This document shows, piece after piece, positions 40,335 to 49,803 of a stretch of 64,000 nt of DNA. The notes under the pieces were generated by a model. The model did not search any database, was not told the DNA's origin, and saw nothing but the letters and a program-made list of their open reading frames with translations. The position numbers and the translations under genes were made by a program. Location of the stretch: positions 4,015,001 to 4,079,000 of the forward strand of contig NZ_CP048411.1 of assembly GCF_019355055.1 (NCBI RefSeq), in the 5' to 3' direction. The stretch is from Pseudomonas sp. MTM4. Lineage in GTDB: Bacteria; Pseudomonadota; Gammaproteobacteria; Pseudomonadales; Pseudomonadaceae. Position 1 is the stretch's first letter; each line of letters starts with the position of its first letter.

Positions 40335-40442
40335 AGGAGGCCGCTTCAAAGTCGTCGAGCGGGGCCCGCGAAAGGCTCCGCCGCGCGACTAGCTTCATGC
40401 AAGGCCTCCGGCCAAAACAAGATCAAGAGGAACTGGAAGCGT

Positions 40443-41804
40443 ATGAAAACAACAAGAAAACTATTCAGTGTCTTGGCCCTCTCGCTGCTCGCAAGCAGCG
40501 TCATGGCCGCTGTATCTCCCGAGGAAGCCGCGAAGCTCGGCACTTCATTGACTCCGCTCGGTGCCGAAAAAGCCGGTAACGCCGACGGGACCATCCCTGC
40601 GTGGACTGGCGGTCTGCCTACCGATGCCGCTCCGTTGGTTAACGGCCACCTGACCAACCCCTTCAAGGACGAAAAACCCGAGTTCGTCATCACCGCGCAG
40701 AACGTCGAGCAGTACAAGGACAAGCTGACCGCAGGTCAGCAGGCGATGTTCAAGCGTTATCCGGAAACCTACAAGATTCGCGTATTCCCGACGCATCGCA
40801 GCGCTGCTGTGCCTGACGCCATTTACGAAGCGGCCAAGAAAAGCGCATTGAATACCGAATTGGTTGCCGGGGGTAACGGGGTCGACAATTTCGCCGACAG
40901 TCGCTACTACGCCTTCCCGATTCCGAAGAGTGGTCTGGAAGTCGTCTGGAACCACATCACCCGTTACCGTGGGGGTAACGTACGCCGCAATATCGTCCAG
41001 GCTACCCCGCAAACGAACGGCAGCTACACACTGGTGCACTTCGAGGATGAAGTGGCGTTCCCGAGCGACATGACGGATCTGGATCCGGAGCGTGCCAAGA
41101 ATGCGCTGCTGTTCTTCAAGCAGCGGGTAACGGCGCCATCACGCCTCGCCGGTAACGTGTTGCTAGTGCACGACTCGCTTAATCAGGTGAAAGAGCCGCG
41201 TCAGGCTTGGATCTACAACGCCGGCCAGCGTCGCGTCCGTCGCGCTCCGCAGGTTGCCTACGACGGTCCGGGCACCGCGTCCGACGGTATGCGTACCACG
41301 GACAACTTCGACATGTTCAGCGGCGCGCCTGATCGCTACGACTGGAAGTTGATCGGCAAGAAGGAGCTGTATATCCCGTATAACAGCTTCGAAATCAACT
41401 CCAGCGATGTGAAGTACAGCGACATCCTCAAGGCCGGTCACGTCAACCAGGATCTAGCACGTTACGAGCTGCACCGTGTCTGGGAGATCGAAGCCAACCT
41501 CAAAGATGGTGAGCGCAACATCTACGCCAAGCGCCGATTCTTCGTCGACGAGGATAGCTGGACTATTGTGCAATCCGAGCTCTATGACGGTCGCGGCCAG
41601 CTGTGGCGCGTCGGTGAGGGGCATATGGTGCAGTACTATCAGCATCAGGTTCCAACCTTCGCCTTCGAAGCGCTCTACGACATCATCTCGGGTCGCTATA
41701 TCGCGATCGGCATGAGCAACGAAGAGAAAGCGCATGAGTTCGGCTACAAGGCGTCGGCTCGGGACTTCACACCCGCCGCTCTGCGTAATGCCGGGGTGCG
41801 CTGA
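40443..41804 (+). CDS. DUF1329 family exported protein
   Basis: The 453-residue precursor begins MKTTRKLFSVLALSLLASSV with a Sec signal cleaved after VMA. The mature part opens VSPEEAAKLGTSLTPLGAEK and carries GTIPAWTGGLP, the usual DUF1329 start. The beta-rich fold resembles LolB/LppX-type lipid carriers, a family-level inference. It follows the DUF1302 gene by 108 bases and precedes a hairpin terminator, so the two form an operon that ends here. GGAAGC lies before the ATG. Confidence 0.88.
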   Translation: MKTTRKLFSVLALSLLASSVMAAVSPEEAAKLGTSLTPLGAEKAGNADGTIPAWTGGLPTDAAPLVNGHLTNPFKDEKPEFVITAQNVEQYKDKLTAGQQAMFKRYPETYKIRVFPTHRSAAVPDAIYEAAKKSALNTELVAGGNGVDNFADSRYYAFPIPKSGLEVVWNHITRYRGGNVRRNIVQATPQTNGSYTLVHFEDEVAFPSDMTDLDPERAKNALLFFKQRVTAPSRLAGNVLLVHDSLNQVKEPRQAWIYNAGQRRVRRAPQVAYDGPGTASDGMRTTDNFDMFSGAPDRYDWKLIGKKELYIPYNSFEINSSDVKYSDILKAGHVNQDLARYELHRVWEIEANLKDGERNIYAKRRFFVDEDSWTIVQSELYDGRGQLWRVGEGHMVQYYQHQVPTFAFEALYDIISGRYIAIGMSNEEKAHEFGYKASARDFTPAALRNAGVR

Positions 41805-41827
41805 TCGATTGAAATCCATGTAGTGAA

Positions 41828-41861
41828 TAAGGCGGCCGTTTGGCCGCCTTTTTTTTTCTTG
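41828..41861 (+). terminator. Rho-independent terminator after the DUF1302-DUF1329 operon
   Basis: AAGGCGGCC, GTTT, GGCCGCCTT and a long T-run form an ideal hairpin about 25 bases past the DUF1329 stop. Confidence 0.93.
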
Positions 41862-42078
41862 CGAAGCGGAGGATGATACTTTTTAGCCAGTAGTGAGGCC
41901 GGATATCGCGCAAAGCAGGCTGAGCACTTTGCTCGAGTCGACAAAAGCAGCGGGATCGTGCAGGTTATTACCGCAAAAGCGCAACGATACGGTTCAAGGT
42001 TGTAGGCCCTCGGAGCAGGGTCTTTGGCTGCGCTCATCGCGTTTTCAATGGACTGACACGAATAAGAGAAACCTCGCC

Positions 42079-44700
42079 ATGTCCGTACGCTTCAACCCTG
42101 GTGCACTTAGCACAGAGGCCGCCGCGCAGGTTCAAGTTGCGACTATTCCGCGTTTACCCCCCATTCATATTTCCAGACCGCGGCTGGTAGAGGCACTGCT
42201 CGAAGCCCATTGCCGCCTGCGTTTGATCTGCGCACCAGCGGGTTTCGGCAAAAGCGTGTTGATGAACGAGTGTGCTCGGCGAATGCCTGCTGACACGCAT
42301 CTCGTATGGCTTGATCTTGGCGGGCGGCCGTTCTCCGTCGAGGCGCTGCATGCTCAACTGAGTCGGGTCCTCGGTATCCCCTCGGCACCGAGCGGAGACG
42401 TGCAGCAGGATCTCGTCGATCTGTTGAATGACTTTCCGCGACCGCTCTGGATCATGCTCGATGACTATCCGCGTGAGGCCGCCGTACAGTTCGATGCCTG
42501 CCTTGACCTGCTTCTGGAAAGAGGTCCCGAGTCCGTCAGTTGGTGGGTGAGTAGCCGCCGGCAACCAGCGTGGAAATTGCCCCGGCTTTTGCTGCAGGGT
42601 GACCTGTTCGAACTGGAAGCCGAGGCGTTGGCGCTCACTGCCGGCGAGCTCAGGCAGTTGCTCGAAGCACACCGTCTGGAGTTGGCTGACGACACCTTCA
42701 AGAGATTGTTGGCCGGTAGCGAAGGTTGGTTGGCCGGCGTCAGCCTGTTGCTGCTGAATGCAGATGAGCAGGCGGTGCGCGAGCGACTGGTAGCGGGAAC
42801 GCCATTGCTGAGAGATTACGTTCAGCGAGAAGTGCTCGAAGGGCAGAGCGAAGACGTTTGCCGGGCACTGTTCGCGCTGGCGCAAATGCCACGTTTTTCA
42901 CCGCAGCTTTGCGAACATGTGCTCGACGGAAGCGGTAGCGACATTCTGGATGTGCTGAAGACCTTCCAGCTGTTCATTCGGCAGATCGACAATTGCGGTG
43001 AGTGGTTTCGTCTGTGGCGCCCCTTTGCATCGATGCTACGACGGATGCCGGAGACCGTTTCACCGACTCAGGTCCATTTGCGTGCGTGCCAGTGGTTCGC
43101 CAACCGCGGCGAGATGCGTGAGGCAGTGGAACATGCGCTTTGGGCGGGGCAGCCCGAGGTCGCCGCCAATTTCTTGCAGCGTTACGGACAGGAGCAATTA
43201 CTGATCGGCGACAACGTCTCGCATTTTCTGAAATGGCGCAGCGAGCTGCCGCAGGATTTGTTCAACAGCACTACTCGACTGATCGTGCTGCATGGCTGGG
43301 CACTGATCATCTCCGCCCGGCTCGATGAGGTAGATAATTGTCTTGCCGATCTGGCGAAGTTCTTTCCCCAGCCCGACGCCCGTCGCCAGGCGCAACTGCT
43401 GGCCCAATGGCAAGCGCTACGTGGCTTTCTTGCGCGACTGCGAGGGGAGCCGGAGGCCAGGAGTTATTGCCTCCAGGCGCTTGAGGTTTTGTCAGATCAT
43501 GCCTGGGCGCAGCGAGTACTCTGTTATCAGGCGTTATCTCAGCACGCAATGGCTGAAAGCCGGCTCGAGCTTGCGCAGCACTACAACAGCGAAGGAATGA
43601 AGCTGGCTCGGCTCAAGGGCAGCGTGTTGTATGAAGCGATGCTCAACGTCGACCGAATTCAGCTGCTGGAGCTGACTGGGGAGTTCGAGCGCGCGGTAGG
43701 TGTGCTGGACGAGTCGCTGCTGGTGCTGCGCGACAACGTCAGGCACAGCCCCATCATTGGTCGCCTAAAGTTGCTGCAGGGCCATCTGTTGGCGTATCAG
43801 GGGCTCGACGAGCTGGCGCGGGAAGCTTATCAGCAGGGGCGAATCGAGACTGAAACCTGCGGGGATTCCTACGTTTTCTTTGGCTACGCCGGGCTGGCGG
43901 AGCTGGCGGCTCGCAAGCAGGAATTTCCGACGGCGTACCATTGGTTGCGTGAAGCTGAGCGGCTGGCGCAGTGGCGGCATGTGCCGGAGGCGCGATTCCG
44001 CGGCATCCTGCTATTGATAACGGGTCTGACCTGGCTTCATCAGGAGCAATTGAAAAAAGCCAGGGCTGTTTTCATGCAGGTGCTGGAGCTTTACAAAGGA
44101 CACAGCTATCTGGCCCCGTCGGGGTTTTACGAGTTGCTGCCACGGGTGCAGCGCTATCTTGCCGTGATCGATCTGCTGTCGGGACGTTGCTCGCTGGCCA
44201 TCGACACGCTGCGCGAGCTGATCGAGCAGAATCTGCGTTCACAGCGATTAGGTCTGGCCTGTGAGTGCCGGTTCACGTTGGCCGAAGCGCTGCAGCTGGA
44301 TGGTCGGCATGAAGAGGCGGAAGTGGAGCTGCGCAAAGCCCTTGGGGAGGCGGCAAGGCAGCACTTGATTAAGCCGTTGTACGAATTGCAGCATCGTCAA
44401 CCACAATGGCTCGCCAGAATTTTGCCAGTCAATAAAGGTGAAAGTCTGCGAGATCGGCTTCTGCAGTTCGAGCGTGAGCCTGACGAGGCTGTTGCGTCAA
44501 ACGAGGAGGTGGTTCTAAGCAATCGTGAGTTCACGGTACTGCGCCTTATCGCTCAGGGATGTTCGAATCAGGAAATTGCCGAACAACTCTTTATTTCGCT
44601 TCACACCGTCAAAACCCATGCTCGTCGTATCAATACCAAGCTGGGCGTCGCCAGGCGTACGCAGGCTGTAGCTCGCGCCAAGGCTTTGGCTTGGCTCTGA
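42079..44700 (+). CDS. MalT-like LuxR-family ATP-dependent regulator
   Basis: The 873-residue protein has the STAND layout of MalT. A P-loop APAGFGKSV lies at 52-60, and a Walker B-like LWIMLDDY sits near 131-138. A winged-helix part and a long array of helical repeats cover about 350-780. The LuxR helix-turn-helix at about 810-870 reads LSNREFTVLRLIAQGCSNQE and LFISLHTVKTHARRINTKLG. Such proteins need ATP and a small-molecule inducer. It lies just after the DUF1302-DUF1329 operon, so it is a likely activator of it. The ATG at 42079 is chosen over an upstream open frame with no domain content. Confidence 0.9.
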   Translation: MSVRFNPGALSTEAAAQVQVATIPRLPPIHISRPRLVEALLEAHCRLRLICAPAGFGKSVLMNECARRMPADTHLVWLDLGGRPFSVEALHAQLSRVLGIPSAPSGDVQQDLVDLLNDFPRPLWIMLDDYPREAAVQFDACLDLLLERGPESVSWWVSSRRQPAWKLPRLLLQGDLFELEAEALALTAGELRQLLEAHRLELADDTFKRLLAGSEGWLAGVSLLLLNADEQAVRERLVAGTPLLRDYVQREVLEGQSEDVCRALFALAQMPRFSPQLCEHVLDGSGSDILDVLKTFQLFIRQIDNCGEWFRLWRPFASMLRRMPETVSPTQVHLRACQWFANRGEMREAVEHALWAGQPEVAANFLQRYGQEQLLIGDNVSHFLKWRSELPQDLFNSTTRLIVLHGWALIISARLDEVDNCLADLAKFFPQPDARRQAQLLAQWQALRGFLARLRGEPEARSYCLQALEVLSDHAWAQRVLCYQALSQHAMAESRLELAQHYNSEGMKLARLKGSVLYEAMLNVDRIQLLELTGEFERAVGVLDESLLVLRDNVRHSPIIGRLKLLQGHLLAYQGLDELAREAYQQGRIETETCGDSYVFFGYAGLAELAARKQEFPTAYHWLREAERLAQWRHVPEARFRGILLLITGLTWLHQEQLKKARAVFMQVLELYKGHSYLAPSGFYELLPRVQRYLAVIDLLSGRCSLAIDTLRELIEQNLRSQRLGLACECRFTLAEALQLDGRHEEAEVELRKALGEAARQHLIKPLYELQHRQPQWLARILPVNKGESLRDRLLQFEREPDEAVASNEEVVLSNREFTVLRLIAQGCSNQEIAEQLFISLHTVKTHARRINTKLGVARRTQAVARAKALAWL

Positions 44701-44849
44701 TCGGTTCGGATGAAGGCGAAAGCGACCGAGACGGGCGCAGTGGTGCGGCGCGCGGTGTCAAAACATCGAGTCGGCAGAACCAGAAATCTTTTTATTTTTG
44801 TCGGAAGAACAGCGCGGGGGTAGCAGCTACTGCAGGCGTCAGGCGTCGA

Positions 44850-45119
44850 TTATTGAGTGGCTGAGGTTGAATGCTTGGCCAGCCGATAGAGGCTGGCGTG
44901 TTCACCACGTTCGATCGCCAAGCTGAACTGCAGGCTGGTGATCAAGCGTTCGAGCTGCTGCTGGTCCCGCCATTGGCTGGTGCTAATGAATCGTTTGACC
45001 GCCACGCCAGCTGCGTCAGTCAGCGTCAGCAGAATACTGCCGTCAGGTTTTTCGATGCTGAAATTGACGTTGTAGTGGGGCTGAAACACATCGCTGATTT
45101 TTTTGAATGGACTGTCCAT
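44850..45119 (-). CDS. DUF3509 domain protein
   Basis: The 89-residue cytosolic protein reads MDSPFKKISDVFQPHYNVNF and later AVKRFISTSQWRDQQQLERL, the pattern of DUF3509, a small family I associate with pseudomonads. The function is unknown. It is preceded on the minus strand by a weak GGTAACCGGC and lies after yebG in the same direction with a 125-base gap. It converges with the LuxR-type gene. Confidence 0.82.
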   Translation of the reverse strand: MDSPFKKISDVFQPHYNVNFSIEKPDGSILLTLTDAAGVAVKRFISTSQWRDQQQLERLITSLQFSLAIERGEHASLYRLAKHSTSATQ

Positions 45120-45244
45120 GCCGGTTACCTGGTTTGGATGACTGCACGCAATGGACCGGCGGATCGAATGACAAGTTTCGCCCGTTGGGCGTGTTTCCCT
45201 GTGGCGATACGTAGCACCGGACGGGTGCGATGAGGGGGGCGCCA

Positions 45245-45505
45245 TCACTCTTCGGTCGTGGCTGGCAGCTCAGTAAGTACTTCTGGATTGTTCTTGAAAG
45301 CCTTGGCAAACAGGTCTCGATGCCGGGCCATGAAGATGCCTATGTCATCGGCTTGCTGTTCGCTCAGGGATGGAGAGGCCTTCTGCAACGCCGCAGCGAG
45401 GGCTTCGGCCAGCTCAAGCATTTTGTCGTGACGATCGGCTTCGGCTTTATCCATGAATAAACGCTCCAGGTCCCGGCTGCTGCGGTACACCACTTCGACG
45501 GCCAT
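45245..45505 (-). CDS. yebG: YebG-like SOS-regulated protein
   Basis: The 86-residue protein (MAVEVVYRSSRDLERLFMDK, then EADRHDKMLELAEALAAALQ) aligns with E. coli YebG, an SOS-induced protein of unclear role. The ATG at 45505 has GAGGTGG upstream; an in-frame TTG lies directly before it. A clear LexA box lies 26 bases upstream of the start, which supports DNA-damage control and the assignment. Confidence 0.88.
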   Translation of the reverse strand: MAVEVVYRSSRDLERLFMDKAEADRHDKMLELAEALAAALQKASPSLSEQQADDIGIFMARHRDLFAKAFKNNPEVLTELPATTEE

Positions 45506-45530
45506 CAACCACCTCGGCTAAATTGAGTTA

Positions 45531-45546
45531 CTGGTTTTTTATACAG
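45531..45546 (-). promoter_or_regulatory. LexA-binding site (SOS box) upstream of yebG
   Basis: On the minus strand CTGTATAAAAAACCAG matches CTG-N10-CAG of gamma-proteobacterial LexA boxes, with an AT-rich centre. It is placed to block the yebG promoter. Confidence 0.85.
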
Positions 45547-45597
45547 CATATGCCGCCCGGCGACGAATGAAAAGCGCTTGTGTGTCCTATGGCCATC

Positions 45598-46062
45598 TCA
45601 ATGGTCGAAGTGCCCTTGAAGCCGCTCGGCCCGAAACTCCAGGCTACTGCCGCGATAGCCGGCGCGCAGCGGCGGCAAGGGGAAGCAGGATTCCCAGCGT
45701 TGGCCGGGTTGCAGGTCACCCGGCCCGCGGTATTGAGGCGCGTCGTAGTTCGATGTCACCAAATCTAGGCTGGAGCCGGGCGAATAGGCGCCGATCTCCC
45801 AACGCAGGCTTCGCAATGGCTGCGGACTATGGTTGTCGATCGTGATACGCAGCGGCTGTGCCGCCGGACAGGTCGCGGGTGCGTATTCCAACCGTAGTTC
45901 GAGCTGAGCAAGCAGGCGTACTTCACGTTGTTCCTGCCAGATCACCCACGCGGCAACCAGGCCCAACCCGAATAATGCTCCCAGTGAGATTGGAATCGCT
46001 CGAACGGGATAGCGAATCAGCAGGATCACCCAGGTGGCGATCAACAGGGCGCCGATCAGCAC
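45598..46062 (-). CDS. Small membrane protein with a soluble C-terminal domain, unknown
   Basis: The 154-residue protein has two hydrophobic spans (residues 2-17 and 24-41). A soluble part of about 110 residues follows, rich in short beta-like stretches (LRITIDNHSPQPLRSLRWEI). Two Cys residues lie in ATCPAAQP and ESCFPLPP. Pseudomonads carry similar genes annotated as multidrug transporter, a name the sequence does not support. No partner in the neighbourhood explains its role. Confidence 0.7.
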   Translation of the reverse strand: MLIGALLIATWVILLIRYPVRAIPISLGALFGLGLVAAWVIWQEQREVRLLAQLELRLEYAPATCPAAQPLRITIDNHSPQPLRSLRWEIGAYSPGSSLDLVTSNYDAPQYRGPGDLQPGQRWESCFPLPPLRAGYRGSSLEFRAERLQGHFDH

Positions 46063-46177
46063 GATCGGTCGCCTTTCGAGAGGGCAGGCATCAATACCTC
46101 GATTTCGATTGAGTCCGCGAACATGCTAACGCTGACTAGGTTGGGTTGCGACCGCGTCATGCGCAGATACGCGCGGG

Positions 46178-46639
46178 TCAGTCGTCTTTGGCCGGCTGGG
46201 CATGGCTGGCGAGTCGCTCGAGCGCGGCCTTGAGTCTCGGATCTGTAATGCCCTGCGCGGTTTGCTGGATGTTGTCCGCTGCGCTTGCCGACAGTTCCGG
46301 TGCCGGCCCGGGTTTATATCGGGGCGCCTCGGGAGGTTGGACTTTGAACTGGATCCGGTTCAGCCCGGTGAATTCGTTCATGCCTTGCAGTTGCCGTTGC
46401 AAGCGGCGTTGTTGATAGCGCAGACGCGTCGCCCAATGACCGTCGGTGACGATGAGGAGAAGAGTGCCCTCACGCCACGAGGCCACACGGCAATACTCTC
46501 GCGCTGCGGGCTGCAACTGGCTTTCGACCAGCCGTTGCAGGTGGTCGAGCCGTCTTGCCTCGCCGAACAAGGCTTTCAGCGGCTTCGCCTCGCGTAGCAG
46601 CGCAACGGGTGCACGGGCCGGCAGGGGACGCAGCGACAT
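46178..46639 (-). CDS. DciA-like DUF721 protein, probable helicase-loading factor
   Basis: The 153-residue protein contains a DUF721 domain at about 12-100 (LKALFGEARRLDHLQRLVES, then ATRLRYQQRRLQRQLQG). A flexible Pro-rich C-terminus follows. DciA is the ancestral bacterial loader of the DnaB helicase, used by lineages without DnaC, including pseudomonads. Its place divergent from secA matches the P. aeruginosa gene order from memory, although there an M23 peptidase gene lies in between and here there is none. Confidence 0.82.
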   Translation of the reverse strand: MSLRPLPARAPVALLREAKPLKALFGEARRLDHLQRLVESQLQPAAREYCRVASWREGTLLLIVTDGHWATRLRYQQRRLQRQLQGMNEFTGLNRIQFKVQPPEAPRYKPGPAPELSASAADNIQQTAQGITDPRLKAALERLASHAQPAKDD

Positions 46640-46954
46640 GGTCAAGGCTCGAACTGGAAAGGATGAGCGGGCTATCTTAGCAGAAGCCTCGGATATCGCC
46701 GGGTCGGCCGATCGAGGCGGTGAACGTAGATAAGCAACTGGCCCATCTGTAGTTGGGCCGCATGTGCTGGCAGATAGCCCTTGCGGCTTCGGACGTGACC
46801 GTGCGGTCGGCAATTTACCGCATGCTTGGCTGCCTTGGCTGCGCAGTAAGGCACCTTTCCTCTCGGACGTTTCCGAGTAGAATGCCCCCTTTGCACGCAG
46901 CCGTGGTGGCCCCGCGGCCGTGCCTCCATCCCCAGCATGGAAGTCCTTGTCGAT
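46640..46954. promoter_or_regulatory. Divergent promoter region of dciA-like gene and secA
   Basis: These 315 bases hold no gene. TAGAAT at 46877-46882 could be the -10 box for secA, about 70 bases before its start. P. aeruginosa has a peptidase gene at this site, as I recall; no remnant of it was recognised. Confidence 0.5.
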
Positions 46955-49693
46955 ATGTTTGCGCCTTTAATGAAGAAGCTCTTTGGTAGCAAGAATGACC
47001 GTGAGGTCAAGCGCATGCTCAAGGCGGTACAAGCCGTCAATGCGCTCGAAGAGCAGATGCTGTCTCTGTCCGACGAGCAATTGCGAAGCAAAACCGAAGA
47101 GTTCAAGGCCCGCCTCGGCCAAGGCGAGACCCTCGACCAGATTCTCCCCGAAGCCTTCGCGGTCTGCCGCGAAGCCGGCAAGCGCGTGATGGGCATGCGT
47201 CACTTCGATGTACAGCTGATCGGTGGCATGACCCTGCATGAGGGCAAGATCGCCGAGATGCGCACCGGTGAAGGCAAGACCCTGGTGGCAACGCTCGCGG
47301 TCTACCTCAACGCGCTCGCTGGGAAGGGCGTTCACGTGGTCACGGTGAACGACTACCTGGCGCGCCGCGACGCCAACTGGATGCGTCCGCTATACGAGTT
47401 CCTCGGTCTCTCCGTAGGCATCGTCACGCCATTCCAGCCACCGGAAGAAAAGCGTGCCGCCTATGCCGCCGACATTACCTACGGCACCAACAACGAGTTT
47501 GGCTTCGATTACCTGCGCGACAATATGGCGTTCAGCCTTGCGGACAAGAACCAGCGCGAACTCAACTTCGCGGTGATCGACGAGGTGGACTCGATCCTCA
47601 TTGACGAAGCGCGGACGCCGCTGATCATTTCCGGTCAAGCCGAGGACAGCTCCAAGCTTTATCAGCAGATCAACCAGCTGATTCCGCTGCTCACGCAGCA
47701 CATCGAGGAAGAAGAGGGTGTCGTCACTCAAGAGGGCCACTTTTCCATCGATGAAAAGACCCGCCAGGTCGAGCTGAACGAGCAGGGCCACCAGTTCGTC
47801 GAGGAGATGCTCACCCGCGCCGGGCTACTGGCCGAAGGCGAAAGTCTTTATTCCGCACACAATCTGGGATTGCTGACACATGTCTATTCCAGTCTGCGCG
47901 CGCACAAACTGTTCCATCGCAACGTCGAATACATCGTGCAGAACAACCAGGTTCTGCTGATCGACGAGCACACCGGTCGTACCATGCCAGGTCGCCGTCT
48001 TTCCGAAGGTCTGCACCAAGCCATCGAGGCGAAGGAAAACCTGCCGATCCAGCCGGAGAGCCAGACCCTGGCCTCCACGACCTTCCAGAATTACTTCCGT
48101 CTGTACAGCAAGCTTTCCGGTATGACCGGCACCGCCGATACCGAAGCCTTCGAGTTCATGCAGATCTACAGCCTGCCGGTCATGGTCATTCCGACCAACA
48201 AGCCGCTCGCGCGCAAGGACTACAACGACCTGGTCTATCTGACCCAGGAAGAGAAGTTCGCTGCGATCATCACCGACATTAAGGATTGCCAGAACAACGG
48301 CCGCCCGGTTCTGGTCGGTACGGCGACGATCGAGAGTTCCGAGTACGTGTCGCGGCTGCTGGAAAAGGAAGGCATCGAGCACAAGGTGCTCAACGCCAAG
48401 CACCACGACAAGGAAGCCGAGATCATTGCGCAGGCCGGTCGCCCGGGCGCGGTGACCATCGCCACCAACATGGCCGGTCGCGGTACCGACATTCTTCTCG
48501 GCGGCAACTGGGAGGTTGAAGTCGCTGCGCTGGAGAACCCCACGGAAGAGCAGGTTGCGCAGTTGAAGGCCGACTGGCAGAAACGCCATCAGGCGGTTCT
48601 CGAAGCCGGTGGTTTGCATGTGATCGCTTCCGAACGTCACGAATCGCGTCGTATCGACAACCAGCTGCGCGGTCGCGCCGGTCGTCAGGGCGATGCCGGT
48701 TCCAGCCGTTTTTATCTGTCCCTTGAAGACAGCCTGATGCGCATCTTCGCCTCGGATCGCGTCAAGAATTTCATGAAGGCGCTGGGCATGGAATCCGGCG
48801 AGGCCATCGAGCATCGCATGGTCACCAACGCCATCGAGAAAGCGCAGCGCAAGGTCGAAGGTCGAAACTTCGACATGCGCAAGCAGCTGCTGGAGTACGA
48901 CGACGTTGCCAACGAGCAGCGCAAAGTCATCTATCACATGCGCAACAGTCTGCTTGCGGCCGATGAAATCGGCGAGACCATCGCCGAGTTCCGACGTGAA
49001 GCGCTCGATTCCGCTATCAGCCAGCACATTCCGCCGCAGTCGCTACCAGAGCAGTGGGATATCACCGGCCTAGAAGCGGTGCTGTACAGCGATTTTGGTG
49101 TTCGTTTGCCGGTTCAGCAGTGGCTTGACGAAGACGAGAAGCTCTACGAGGAAACCCTGCGCGAGCGCATCCTGCAGGCCCTGATCGACGCCTACAACGA
49201 GAAGGAAGAAATGGCTGGCGCAGAGGCGCTGCGATCCTTCGAGAAGCAAATCGTCCTGCGTGTGCTTGATGATCTGTGGAAAGATCATTTGTCGACCATG
49301 GATCATCTGCGTCACGGTATCCATCTGCGCGGTTACGCCCAGAAGAACCCGAAGCAGGAATACAAACGTGAGTCGTTCACGCTGTTCCAGGAGCTGCTCG
49401 AATCGATCAAGCGCGACAGCATTCGCGTCCTTTCCCACGTCCAGGTCCGCCGCGAGGATCCTGCCGAGGAAGAGCAGCGCCTGCGTCGCGAGGCCGAGGA
49501 ACTGGCGCAGCGCATGCAGTTTCAGCATGCCGAAGTTTCGGCCTTGGAACAGCCCGAGGAGGAGCCAGAAGCCGCCGGTGGTGCCGCCGCACCTGTTGCT
49601 CCGGTGCGTGTCGAACCGAAGATCGGGCGCAACGAGCCGTGCCCCTGCGGCTCCGGCAAGAAGTACAAGCATTGTCACGGGCAGGTCCAATAA
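46955..49693 (+). CDS. secA: Preprotein translocase ATPase SecA
   Basis: The product is the motor that drives proteins through SecYEG. The 912-residue protein is full length. It has Walker A RTGEGKT at 103-109, the DEVD box in [13 protein letters not shown] near 211, and [13 protein letters not shown] in the second nucleotide domain. The helical scaffold reads [20 protein letters not shown]. The C-terminal zinc tail [13 protein letters not shown] at about 896-908 binds SecB. The ATG at 46955 matches the family start. It is followed by a terminator and argJ. Confidence 0.98.
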   Translation: MFAPLMKKLFGSKNDREVKRMLKAVQAVNALEEQMLSLSDEQLRSKTEEFKARLGQGETLDQILPEAFAVCREAGKRVMGMRHFDVQLIGGMTLHEGKIAEMRTGEGKTLVATLAVYLNALAGKGVHVVTVNDYLARRDANWMRPLYEFLGLSVGIVTPFQPPEEKRAAYAADITYGTNNEFGFDYLRDNMAFSLADKNQRELNFAVIDEVDSILIDEARTPLIISGQAEDSSKLYQQINQLIPLLTQHIEEEEGVVTQEGHFSIDEKTRQVELNEQGHQFVEEMLTRAGLLAEGESLYSAHNLGLLTHVYSSLRAHKLFHRNVEYIVQNNQVLLIDEHTGRTMPGRRLSEGLHQAIEAKENLPIQPESQTLASTTFQNYFRLYSKLSGMTGTADTEAFEFMQIYSLPVMVIPTNKPLARKDYNDLVYLTQEEKFAAIITDIKDCQNNGRPVLVGTATIESSEYVSRLLEKEGIEHKVLNAKHHDKEAEIIAQAGRPGAVTIATNMAGRGTDILLGGNWEVEVAALENPTEEQVAQLKADWQKRHQAVLEAGGLHVIASERHESRRIDNQLRGRAGRQGDAGSSRFYLSLEDSLMRIFASDRVKNFMKALGMESGEAIEHRMVTNAIEKAQRKVEGRNFDMRKQLLEYDDVANEQRKVIYHMRNSLLAADEIGETIAEFRREALDSAISQHIPPQSLPEQWDITGLEAVLYSDFGVRLPVQQWLDEDEKLYEETLRERILQALIDAYNEKEEMAGAEALRSFEKQIVLRVLDDLWKDHLSTMDHLRHGIHLRGYAQKNPKQEYKRESFTLFQELLESIKRDSIRVLSHVQVRREDPAEEEQRLRREAEELAQRMQFQHAEVSALEQPEEEPEAAGGAAAPVAPVRVEPKIGRNEPCPCGSGKKYKHCHGQVQ

Positions 49694-49714
49694 CCTGAAC
49701 CACCCGTTATGACC

Positions 49715-49752
49715 CGCGCCGCGACCGGCTTAGCCGCTCGCGGCGTTTTTAT
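49715..49752 (+). terminator. Rho-independent terminator after secA
   Basis: CGCCGCGA ... TCGCGGCG followed by TTTTT lies 24 bases beyond the secA stop. Confidence 0.82.
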
Positions 49753-49803
49753 CCCTGCTTCGCGGTGGCCGAAGGCCATCTATTCTTCCTAAGGAGTGCA
49801 TCA

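Noticed and set aside
41893..42078. N-terminal extension of the MalT-like regulator
   Set aside because: The extension has no conserved content and overlaps the expected promoter. The inner ATG at 42079 puts the P-loop at the usual distance.
47825..49027. 400-codon minus-strand frame opposite secA
   Set aside because: SecA is unmistakable on the plus strand; the antisense frame has no motif or ribosome site.
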